A DNA stretch of 64,000 bases from assembly GCA_015056315.1 (NCBI GenBank), contig SVGN01000009.1, positions 22,012 through 86,011 on the forward strand. Reading direction: 5' to 3'. Under the pieces are notes generated by a model. The model searched no databases. It saw nothing but the letters and a program-made list of their open reading frames with translations, and was not told the DNA's origin. The stretch comes from Clostridiales bacterium. Lineage in GTDB: Bacteria > Bacillota > Clostridia > Christensenellales > Aristaeellaceae. The translations under genes were made by a program, and so were the position numbers. Every line of letters begins with the position of its first letter. Position 1 is the stretch's first letter. This document shows, piece after piece, positions 37,583 through 44,764 of the stretch.

Positions 37583-39241
37583 ATGGGCGCCTATCTTCGT
37601 TTGCTGATCCGGGATCGGCTGGCCGCATTCCGCATCGGCGGCAATCAAAAAGCAGGCAAGAACAAGTTACTTGGCGTGCTCAAGGTAGTGGGCATCACGC
37701 TGGCGGTGCTGGTGCTGTATGCCTCTGTGGCCATGATGGAATACTTGCTCTTCGATCTGCTCCACAGCATGGGGCAGGGCGAGCTGGCACTGAGCGTGGC
37801 CATGCTGGGCTGCACGCTGGTCACCCTGATCTATGGCTTCTTCCATGTAAACGGCAAGCTGTTTTTCAGCCGGGATACTTCCTTCCTGGCATCGCTGCCG
37901 CTTACCTCCCGCACCATTCTTACCGGTAAGATGTTCATGACCGCTGTGGGTGAGGCGGGCGTATCGCTCCTGTTCGCCGCACCGCTGGTGGTCTGCTACG
38001 GCATCGCCAACCGGATGGGCATCCTTTATTACCTGAAGAGCCTTATCGTATATGCCACCGTGCCGCTGGTGCCCCTTACCATTGGCATGCTGCTCAGCTT
38101 TGTGCTGATCCGTGTCAGCGCCCTGTGGAAGCGCCGCGAGGGTATTACAACCCTTATCAGCTTTGCGCTGTTCATCGTTATCATGATCGGCGAAATGGGC
38201 CTGCAGAACATGGAGGATGAGGAGATCAGCAAATGGCTGCTGTCTATGCTGGTGGGCCAGCGCTCCGTTACCCAGTTCCTTCTGCGCAACCTGCCCTGGC
38301 TGGGCTGGGCGCATGATGGCATCATCACCGAAGGCATCGCCGGGTTTGGCCAGCTGGCACTGTATCTGGCGGTATCCCTTGGCGTGATCGCTGTGGCCAT
38401 CCTGCTGCTGGGCGGCGGCTATATGAAGCTGGCCATCCGGCAGGAGGAATCCATCCGCAGAGCCAACAGCCAGAAAAAGCGCCTCTTCAAGGGCGGCGAT
38501 CAGGAGCGCAAGCCCATGGTCGCTCTGTTCTGGCAGGAGGTGAAGGATGTGATCACTGTTCCTGTCTATGCAACCAACTGCCTCATTGGTATGGTGGCTC
38601 TGCCCATCATGGTGGCGATGATCGTTGCCATGATGGCGAAGGAAGGCAACCTGGGTGAACTGTCTGCTCTGGCGGATGTGATCCCCGTGGGCGCTTTCCT
38701 GGCCGGTGCCACAGGCCTGTTCGGGCTGGTGGGCGGGATGTGCGAGGCTGCCAGTACCGCTGTATCCCGTGAAGGGGCCCGGCACGAAATGCGCAAGACC
38801 TACCCCATCAGCGGTGGGCAGCATCTGCGGGCCAAGGTGGGTATGGGTGTGTTCTATCACCTGATCGGCGTTGTGGTGGTCGCAGTGGTGCTGATCGCGA
38901 TCCTGCCCTCCTTCTGGATGTATACCCTTCTTGCGGCTGTTTGCTCTGTGGCTCCCGCGCTGCTGCTGAGCCTGCTCAGCGTGATCATGGATGCTTACCA
39001 TCCCCGTCTGAACTGGAAGACCGAGACCGAGGCGGTAAAGCAGAACACCAATGCGATGATCAGCATGCTGCTCTCCTTCGTTGCGGTGGCCCTGCTGGTG
39101 GCTGCGTACCTGCTGTGCCTGCACCTGCAGCTTGGCTGGATCGGTGGCTTCGCGGTGGTCATGGCGCTGTGCATCGGTCTGGATGCGCTGCTGCTTCTGT
39201 GGCTGGATCGGGGTGCCGCCAAGGCCTATTTCGCACATTAA
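37583..39241 (+). CDS. ABC-2 type exporter membrane protein
   Basis: A 552-residue integral membrane protein with about twelve hydrophobic segments in two halves, separated by a basic loop (SIRRANSQKKRLFKGGDQERK). It resembles the large clostridial permeases paired with ABC-2 ATPases. Such pairs export lipids, antibiotics or small molecules, but no substrate clue is seen. It overlaps the ATPase gene closely and AAGGGGAG lies before its ATG. Confidence 0.8.
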   Translation: MGAYLRLLIRDRLAAFRIGGNQKAGKNKLLGVLKVVGITLAVLVLYASVAMMEYLLFDLLHSMGQGELALSVAMLGCTLVTLIYGFFHVNGKLFFSRDTSFLASLPLTSRTILTGKMFMTAVGEAGVSLLFAAPLVVCYGIANRMGILYYLKSLIVYATVPLVPLTIGMLLSFVLIRVSALWKRREGITTLISFALFIVIMIGEMGLQNMEDEEISKWLLSMLVGQRSVTQFLLRNLPWLGWAHDGIITEGIAGFGQLALYLAVSLGVIAVAILLLGGGYMKLAIRQEESIRRANSQKKRLFKGGDQERKPMVALFWQEVKDVITVPVYATNCLIGMVALPIMVAMIVAMMAKEGNLGELSALADVIPVGAFLAGATGLFGLVGGMCEAASTAVSREGARHEMRKTYPISGGQHLRAKVGMGVFYHLIGVVVVAVVLIAILPSFWMYTLLAAVCSVAPALLLSLLSVIMDAYHPRLNWKTETEAVKQNTNAMISMLLSFVAVALLVAAYLLCLHLQLGWIGGFAVVMALCIGLDALLLLWLDRGAAKAYFAH

Positions 39242-39297
39242 AGAAGCAAATGTGAAGAATTGTTACAAAAATGCGTGCATTTATTTCGAAATTGTGA

Positions 39298-39303
39298 TAT
39301 AAT
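39298..39303 (+). promoter_or_regulatory. Extended -10 promoter of the small methyltransferase gene
   Basis: TATAAT preceded by TGA in the extended position; no clear -35 box at 16-18 bases. The start site would be near 39310. Confidence 0.5.
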
Positions 39304-39344
39304 CTCTCTGCATGGAGGAGTTCTTCATGCAGAGGAGGTTTCCG

Positions 39345-39935
39345 ATGACCACCAGAGTTCAGGAAAAAGGCTTGCTGCATACCCTCCGGGCAACCGGAGA
39401 GCCCCGTATGGGCAGGCTGGAAAGATGCATGCTGCGCAGTGCGGTCTTCGACCCTGCCGACAAGGTGCTGGATGCCAATGTATGCAGCGGCCAGGTAGCA
39501 GAGTATCTGCTGCACCATATGGAGTGCCAGGTCTGCGGTGTATCCGACCGGATGGAGGAGGTACGCAGGACCCGCGCCCGTATGTATAGCGGAGATTTTG
39601 TTTACGCCGCTATGGGCGATATCCCCTGGCAGGATGACACCTTCGATACCGTTTTGCTGCACCCTGCCGAGTGCAGCCCGGAGGCGCTCAGGCTGCAGCT
39701 TGCGGAATGCAACCGGGTGCTGAAGCCCGGCGGCCAGCTGGTGCTGGGCCTTCGGAATCTTTCGGTGCCGGTGCGCAAGCTGCGCTCCCTGCTTTGGGAG
39801 ACCGCACCCGAGGAAGAGTACCTGACCTTGAAAAAGGCGAATACCATTCTTAAAAGCTGCGGCTTCGACCACCTTTCCACCCTTCGGGCAGGCATCGGCA
39901 GTGCCGTGTTCATCGGCTGGAAGAAAAGCGAATAA
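39345..39935 (+). CDS. Methyltransferase-like protein with degenerate SAM motif
   Basis: A 196-residue protein with a class I methyltransferase outline: VLDANVCSGQVAEYLLHHM in place of the glycine-rich motif I, GVSDRMEEVRRT as strand 2, DTVLLHPAECSPEALRL as motif IV and VLKPGGQLVLGLRN as motif V. The glycines of motif I are mostly lost (NVCSGQV), so SAM binding is uncertain. ATG 39345 follows AGAGGAGG; ATG 39327 with its own GGAGGAG is a close alternative. The gene stands alone with its own terminator. Confidence 0.65.
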   Translation: MTTRVQEKGLLHTLRATGEPRMGRLERCMLRSAVFDPADKVLDANVCSGQVAEYLLHHMECQVCGVSDRMEEVRRTRARMYSGDFVYAAMGDIPWQDDTFDTVLLHPAECSPEALRLQLAECNRVLKPGGQLVLGLRNLSVPVRKLRSLLWETAPEEEYLTLKKANTILKSCGFDHLSTLRAGIGSAVFIGWKKSE

Positions 39936-39940
39936 CCAAC

Positions 39941-39973
39941 CGGATGCGGAAGAAATGCCCGCATCCGTTTTTT
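39941..39973 (+). terminator. Terminator after the small methyltransferase gene
   Basis: CGGATGCGG pairs with CCGCATCCG (39959-39967), followed by TTTTTTG. Confidence 0.85.
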
Positions 39974-39978
39974 GATCG

Positions 39979-40704
39979 CTATTCGTTGGTGGAAAGGCCG
40001 GATCGCCGTGCCTGTGCGCCTTGCTCCCGGCGGGGGATGCGGTACAGCCTGCCGTCTTTTTCGAACCTTGCACCGGTTTGGTGAAAATAGAAGGGTACGC
40101 CGTGGCGGTCGCATTGGTCGCGTACCTCCTGGGCCCAGCTGTAGCGCATCAGCCGTGCGCTCATGCCGCTTTCGCCGCCCACGCATACCTGCTCCACGCC
40201 GTGCAGGTATTTTTCTACATTGATGCTCTCCAGCATGGGCTCCAGTATGATGTGCCGGTGCCGGAAGGGCAGCGAAAGAAAGACAGGCAGCCGTTCATCA
40301 GCGATGGCCTGGGTCTCGCAGGTAACGCCCACGCACACATTATTGTACCCTTCGCCCCAATCGGCGGGCAGCAGCTCGCCCGCCCGAATTATTCGCTTGG
40401 TGATGAAGAAAAAGCGCAGATCCTGCCGCTGCCGCATCATGGCCCATGCATCGCTGCGCCAGGCATCTGCCGCATCCAAAAAGAAATCGGAGGTAAAGCA
40501 GGTGCTGACCGTTTCTCCTGAGGGAATGACGTAGCTGCCGTCTCTGCGCTTGCGGACGGGCAGATCGAAATCTCCATTCTTGTGTACGTTTTCCGGGTCG
40601 AGACCGATGCCTTCATCCCGGCGGTACATATAGCAGTGCAGGCAGCCGGTGGAGTAGCGTTTGCACCCGTGCCAGGGATTCCAGCCCTGTATCCATGCCG
40701 CCAT
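39979..40704 (-). CDS. DUF5131 / phage Gp37-Gp68 family protein, LexA-controlled
   Basis: A 241-residue protein of the Gp37/Gp68 (DUF5131) family. The hallmark is WNPWHGCKRYSTGCLHCYMY at residues 8-27, with cysteines arranged like a radical-SAM-type iron-sulfur site, then FFFITKR, ILEPMLESIN and GGESG (VGGESGMSARLMRYSW) as in family members. Its biochemical function is not established. ATG 40704 follows AAAGGAG. A consensus LexA box overlaps its -35 region, so it should be induced by DNA damage; repair or phage-linked roles follow only by inference. No phage genes are adjacent. Confidence 0.82.
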   Translation of the reverse strand: MAAWIQGWNPWHGCKRYSTGCLHCYMYRRDEGIGLDPENVHKNGDFDLPVRKRRDGSYVIPSGETVSTCFTSDFFLDAADAWRSDAWAMMRQRQDLRFFFITKRIIRAGELLPADWGEGYNNVCVGVTCETQAIADERLPVFLSLPFRHRHIILEPMLESINVEKYLHGVEQVCVGGESGMSARLMRYSWAQEVRDQCDRHGVPFYFHQTGARFEKDGRLYRIPRREQGAQARRSGLSTNE

Positions 40705-40737
40705 GATGCGCCCGCTCCTTTCGTTTGTATTTTGCTC

Positions 40738-40767
40738 ATTGTACCATAAGAGAACACGAACGAACAA
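40738..40767 (-). promoter_or_regulatory. Promoter of the DUF5131 gene
   Basis: Minus strand: TTGTTC (40762-40767), 18 bases, TACAAT (40738-40743). The -35 box lies inside the LexA box. Confidence 0.6.
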
Positions 40768-40774
40768 GTGTTCG
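40761..40774. promoter_or_regulatory. LexA (SOS) box
   Basis: CGAACAAGTGTTCG fits the Gram-positive LexA/DinR consensus CGAACRNRYGTTCG at every position, inside a longer near-palindrome GAACGAACAAGTGTTCGTTC (40760-40779 region). It overlaps the -35 box of the minus-strand promoter. Confidence 0.85.
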
Positions 40775-40832
40775 TTCACCTGCAAAAAAGTGAATAAACT
40801 TTGTCAAAAGTGTTTAGAATGTATCGTTAACC

Positions 40833-40861
40833 TTGAAAAGATGAAACAATTTTGATACAAT
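40833..40861 (+). promoter_or_regulatory. Promoter of the thioredoxin-reductase-like gene
   Basis: TTGAAA (40833-40838), 17 bases, TACAAT (40856-40861). Confidence 0.7.
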
Positions 40862-40898
40862 GTATCCAGTAACACAAGCAGACCGGAGGGGTATCATC

Positions 40899-41753
40899 AT
40901 GGTAGATATTGCGATCATCGGCAAAGGCCCGGCGGGCTGGTCCTGCGCTATGACGGCCCGTATGCGCGGCCTCAGCGCAGTGGTCATCGCTCCGGCGAAG
41001 GATACGGGCTGGCTGCAAAGCGCCGAGCGCATCGATAATTATCCGGGTCTGCCCCAGATCAGCGGCAGAGCCATGCTGGATTGCTTCCAGGATCAGGCGC
41101 TGGCCATGGGCGCAGAGGAGCGCCACGGTTTGGTGCGCCAGATCATGCCGCTGAAGGATCGCTTCATGCTGCTGGTGGAAAACGACATCCTGGAGGCGGC
41201 CACCGTTGTGCTGGCCATGGGCGCAGCCAGGCCCACCCTGCTGCCCGGAGAGGCGGAGCAGCTGGGGCAGGGGGTCAGCTATTGCGCCACCTGCGATGGC
41301 ATGTTCTACCGGGGCAAGCGGATCGCCGTGCTTTCCGGCACGCCCCAGGGCACAGAAGAAAGTCGCTTTTTGGCTGGTCTTGCAGCCGGATTGGATCATT
41401 ATTCCCTCAAACCCCACACCATCGGGGAATTGCCCGAAAACGCAGTGCTGCAACAGGCAAAGCCCGTTGCCATCGCCCGAAACGAGAACGGTTTGGTGCT
41501 GGTCACCGATCAGGGAGAGAGGAGCTACGACGGCATCTTCATCTTCCGTGCGGCAGTGCCGCTGGGTATGCTGCTGGCAGACCTGAAGACCGAGGGCAGC
41601 TTCATACCCGTGGATCGGGAAATGAAGACCAACGTGCCCGGCATATTTGCCGCCGGAGATTGCACCGGTCAGCCGTTGCAGATCGCCAAAGCGGTGGGAG
41701 AGGGCAATATCGCCGCCATTTCCGCTGCCGCATATCTTTCGAAAAAGGATTGA
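40899..41753 (+). CDS. Thioredoxin reductase-like flavoprotein lacking the usual NADPH motif
   Basis: A 284-residue flavoprotein with the low-molecular-weight thioredoxin reductase layout: FAD site DIAIIGKGPAGWSCAMTA (3-20), redox disulfide CATCDG (C129, C132), and GIFAAGDCTGQPLQIAKAVG near the end. In the second nucleotide fold the expected GxGxxA is replaced by IAVLSGTPQGTEESRFLA, and the basic residues that select NADPH are missing. It is also short. Clostridial ferredoxin- or flavin-dependent reductases share these losses, so an alternative electron donor is likely. GGAGG lies nine bases before the ATG. Confidence 0.83.
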   Translation: MVDIAIIGKGPAGWSCAMTARMRGLSAVVIAPAKDTGWLQSAERIDNYPGLPQISGRAMLDCFQDQALAMGAEERHGLVRQIMPLKDRFMLLVENDILEAATVVLAMGAARPTLLPGEAEQLGQGVSYCATCDGMFYRGKRIAVLSGTPQGTEESRFLAGLAAGLDHYSLKPHTIGELPENAVLQQAKPVAIARNENGLVLVTDQGERSYDGIFIFRAAVPLGMLLADLKTEGSFIPVDREMKTNVPGIFAAGDCTGQPLQIAKAVGEGNIAAISAAAYLSKKD

Positions 41754-41825
41754 ACCTGCCGCTGCCGCCTGCGGGCGGGCAAGCGGGATGACCGGATAGA
41801 CATACAAGCATAGGAGGAAACGTAT

Positions 41826-42863
41826 ATGAAGAAAACCATGTTCCGTCGCTTCGCCGCCCTGATGGCCGTAGTATGCCTTTTCTGCTGCGGTGCTTTTGCC
41901 CGTGCAGAGGAACCCGCCGCCGATCTGGAAGCCCTTTACCCCTTGATGGATCTGGTCTGCGCTGCCGGGTACGACCCTGCACTGGGCACCTCCGTTATCG
42001 TGCCGGATTCCGAAGGCATGCTGGAGATCTCCTTTGTGGATGCATTTATCCGTCTGGCAGTAGAGCGGAATGCGCTGGGCGCAGCAGGCACCATCCTGAC
42101 CGATACGGCTGCCCAGAGCAAGCTCCTTGGCAGCATCTTTGCAGCCCAGATCCCCGCCACCGAGACAGTGGTGGCCACCGAGCCCACCACCCAGTACATC
42201 GGCTTTAAGCCGGTAACGGTCAATACCACCGGGCTGGAGGGCACGCTGCAGATCGCCGGTGAGATGTACATTGCGCCCAAGGCCATCACCGAGCTGACCG
42301 AAGAAGAGTTCGGCGGCATCGTCTGGCTGGATCGGGGCATTTTCACCTTCCGCAGCGATGCCACCGGCTACAGCGGCTTCCGGCTGATGGGCTTCTCCAC
42401 CGGCCTTGAGCTGAGCGCCGAGGAGGAGATGCAGAGCTATTCCGAGAGCATCGTGGTGGAGTATGTGAATACCAACCTGGGCTTCATGGTGCTGTACCCC
42501 TCCGTCTTTACCGATGCCATGCTGGTGGAGGATGCTACCGGCGTTTCTGCCGCACTGCCCGATAACAGCGTTTCCTTCTTTGCCCGCCGCACCGAGAATG
42601 CCGGCGGTTCTTCCCTGAAGGATCATGTGACCGCCGCCGCCGCCGCTCATGAGAATGCGGCGACCGAGATCAACGAGGAGTTGTTCTACGGCACGGTATC
42701 TTACATCGCAGACGGTTATGCGGTGTATGATGTGTATGTAGTCACCGGGCAGTATGTGTATCAGGCCCAGCTGAAGTACCTGACCACCCTGATGAGCGAA
42801 TACAGCCTCTACAACACCTACCTGCTCAACAGCTTCGGTGTTGATGAACTGGCCGCCGGTTAA
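41826..42863 (+). CDS. Secreted protein of unknown function
   Basis: A 345-residue protein with a clear Sec signal peptide (basic MKKTMFRRF, hydrophobic ALMAVVCLFCCGAFA, cut near ARA-EE). No lipobox is placed correctly despite the CC pair. The mature part is acidic, low in lysine, and has a beta-rich look (FMVLYPSVFTDAMLV, VSYIADGYAVYDVYVV). I do not recognise a family. AGGAGG precedes the ATG. It follows the reductase by 72 bases and may share its promoter. Confidence 0.7.
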   Translation: MKKTMFRRFAALMAVVCLFCCGAFARAEEPAADLEALYPLMDLVCAAGYDPALGTSVIVPDSEGMLEISFVDAFIRLAVERNALGAAGTILTDTAAQSKLLGSIFAAQIPATETVVATEPTTQYIGFKPVTVNTTGLEGTLQIAGEMYIAPKAITELTEEEFGGIVWLDRGIFTFRSDATGYSGFRLMGFSTGLELSAEEEMQSYSESIVVEYVNTNLGFMVLYPSVFTDAMLVEDATGVSAALPDNSVSFFARRTENAGGSSLKDHVTAAAAAHENAATEINEELFYGTVSYIADGYAVYDVYVVTGQYVYQAQLKYLTTLMSEYSLYNTYLLNSFGVDELAAG

Positions 42864-42964
42864 GAACACTCGGCACCGACCGACCATTGCGGCGTGTACA
42901 GCACCGGATGAACGGAGCTTTTCCTGCTTAACGAGATGCCAAAAATAATGATGAACCACAAAGC

Positions 42965-43002
42965 AAGCCACCTGCAATTTGCGGCAGGTGGCTTACTTTT
43001 TT
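42965..43002 (+). terminator. Terminator after the secreted protein gene
   Basis: AAGCCACCTGC pairs with GCAGGTGGCTT (42984-42994), followed by ACTTTTTTGG. The remaining bases of the 218-base gap up to 43081 show nothing else. Confidence 0.8.
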
Positions 43003-43081
43003 GGTTTTGTTATCTCTCTGTGTGCCGGTTCTTAACAGAAACAGCAAATGAGCTGTGCACTTCGGGTAAGCAGTGATCGGC

Positions 43082-44629
43082 TCACAGCAGGTTCCAGCTT
43101 CTCACATCACATTGCTTGTCCTTGTTCAGACCGGTGGCCAGCACACGGCCATCCCGGCAGAGCCCAAGGGTATGCATCTCTCCGGCGGCGACGGCGATCA
43201 CATCCCGCCAGCCGGATACATCCAGCTGGCCGTGGCTGTTTTTACCTGTCGCCACTACGGTGCCATCCTTCCGGAGGCCAACGGTGTGGGTCCTACCGGC
43301 AGAAATGGCGGTGATATCCGTCCAGCCGCTCACCTCGCACTGTTTATGGTAGTTGGTGCCGGTGGCTACCACGGTACCGTCCTTCCGGAGGCCTACGGTG
43401 TGGTAATGGCCGACGGAGATGGCGACGATATCCTTCCACCCCTCCACTTTGCAGCGGTTATCGACGGTACTGCCGGTGGCCACCACGGTACCGTCCTTCC
43501 GGAGGCCCGCGGTGTGCTGGTAGTAGCTATCGATGGCAACGATATCGGTCCAGCCTTCTACGTTGCACTGACCGAGCTTGTTGTCGCCAACAGCAAGAAC
43601 GGTACCATCCTTTTTCAGCCCCAGTGTGGAGCAGTAACCGGTAGCCACCTGAACGATATCCTGCCAGTCGCTGACCTGCAGCTGGCCATCGACACCGCTG
43701 CCGGTCGCCACCACACGGCCTGCTTTGGTAAGGCCCACAGTATTAAAGTTGCTGCAGGCAATGCAGGTAATATCCTGCCAGTGATCCACATCTGCTTCGT
43801 GCAGATACAGCAGGCCCTTTTTTCTGCCCGCAGCCAGAACAGTACCGTCCTTCTTGATGCCGAAGGAGTTGCGCTCGCTGGCAACGAGCATAGTACGCAT
43901 AGCGGGGATGGGAAGCTCGCCGGGCTTTTCTTCAGCGGCGGCGGCAACGGGCGCTTCTTCCGCAGGAGCAGGCGGGGCAGCGGGGGCCTCTTCCGCAGGA
44001 GCGGGAGTGGCCTTCGGGGCTTCTGTCACGGGTGTGGCGGCAGTGACTGCCGGAGCCTCCACCACGGGTGCGGGAGCAGCCTCGGGGGTTTCTTCCACGG
44101 CCGCGGGAGCAGCCACAAGAGCTTCTGCCACGGGTGCCGAAGATGCCGCTACCGTGGGGGCGACTACCGCCGCTTCCGCAACAGCACCGGGCGCGGCTTC
44201 TTCCTTTCTGGCAGCGGCACGGGGGGAAACGCCGGTGTAAGCGCAAATGCTGGCCAAAGCCCGCTGCAATTCGACAGAGGTATCGTCGATGCGGTTGACC
44301 GCTACGATCTGGTTGGTGCTGATATAGAACTCAAACTCATCGTTGAGCACCACATCCTCCAGCTGCACGGGCAGCACGGGCTTGCGGTAATGCACGGCCC
44401 GCTCCACCTCTTTGGCTACCCATACGGAGTTCTGTGCATCGTTGGTGAGCATGAGCACCATGCAACTGCACTCCCGGATGGCTTTGTTGATCTCCCGGGC
44501 GTAGGTGCTGGCCGGAGGGATGTCGCCGGGAGCGATCCAGCAGGGGATGCCGTGCTGATCCAGCAGGTTTTTCATGGCGTTGGCAGCAGCCTGGTTCTTG
44601 CTGGAATAGCTGATAAATGCGTAACTCAT
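43082..44629 (-). CDS. TIR domain-RCC1 propeller fusion protein
   Basis: A 515-residue protein. Residues 1-135 form a bacterial TIR domain: box 1 YAFISYSSKN, GIPCWIAPGDIPPASTYARE, and NSVWVAKEVERAV, where E74 is placed as the NADase glutamate. Residues 136-245 are an Ala/Pro/Glu linker. The rest is an RCC1-like propeller of seven units, six of them exactly 38-39 residues (pattern HTVGLRKDGTVVATG). TIR proteins in bacteria often cleave NAD+ in antiphage defence or signalling; the propeller would be the sensor. No signal peptide, so it is cytoplasmic. AGGAG precedes the ATG. No partner gene is adjacent. Confidence 0.87.
   Translation of the reverse strand: MSYAFISYSSKNQAAANAMKNLLDQHGIPCWIAPGDIPPASTYAREINKAIRECSCMVLMLTNDAQNSVWVAKEVERAVHYRKPVLPVQLEDVVLNDEFEFYISTNQIVAVNRIDDTSVELQRALASICAYTGVSPRAAARKEEAAPGAVAEAAVVAPTVAASSAPVAEALVAAPAAVEETPEAAPAPVVEAPAVTAATPVTEAPKATPAPAEEAPAAPPAPAEEAPVAAAAEEKPGELPIPAMRTMLVASERNSFGIKKDGTVLAAGRKKGLLYLHEADVDHWQDITCIACSNFNTVGLTKAGRVVATGSGVDGQLQVSDWQDIVQVATGYCSTLGLKKDGTVLAVGDNKLGQCNVEGWTDIVAIDSYYQHTAGLRKDGTVVATGSTVDNRCKVEGWKDIVAISVGHYHTVGLRKDGTVVATGTNYHKQCEVSGWTDITAISAGRTHTVGLRKDGTVVATGKNSHGQLDVSGWRDVIAVAAGEMHTLGLCRDGRVLATGLNKDKQCDVRSWNLL
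43088..43771 (-). repeat. Six tandem 114-bp coding repeats (RCC1 blades)
   Basis: Six consecutive 38-residue units encode propeller blades 2-7 of the TIR-RCC1 protein. The DNA is also similar between units (for example ACGGTACCGTCCTTCCGGAG recurs on the plus strand), suggesting recent internal duplication or gene conversion. Confidence 0.85.
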
Positions 44630-44685
44630 ATCAATACAGCTCCTGTATAGAGAAAATGAATGCAGCTCTGCAATGCGATTGGCTC

Positions 44686-44715
44686 AGTATAGCATATTCC
44701 GTCTTCGGTATGCAA
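44686..44715 (-). promoter_or_regulatory. Promoter of the TIR-RCC1 gene
   Basis: Minus strand: TTGCAT (44710-44715), 18 bases, TATACT (44686-44691) with an extended TGC. Confidence 0.55.
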
Positions 44716-44764
44716 CGAAAAAACAGGTCGTTTCGGCCTTTGGAGGCGAAAAAGGGCAAACGGC

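Noticed and set aside
43088..43771. Regular repeats suggestive of a CRISPR array
   Set aside because: The period is 114 bp, the repeats are coding, and there are no spacers or cas genes.
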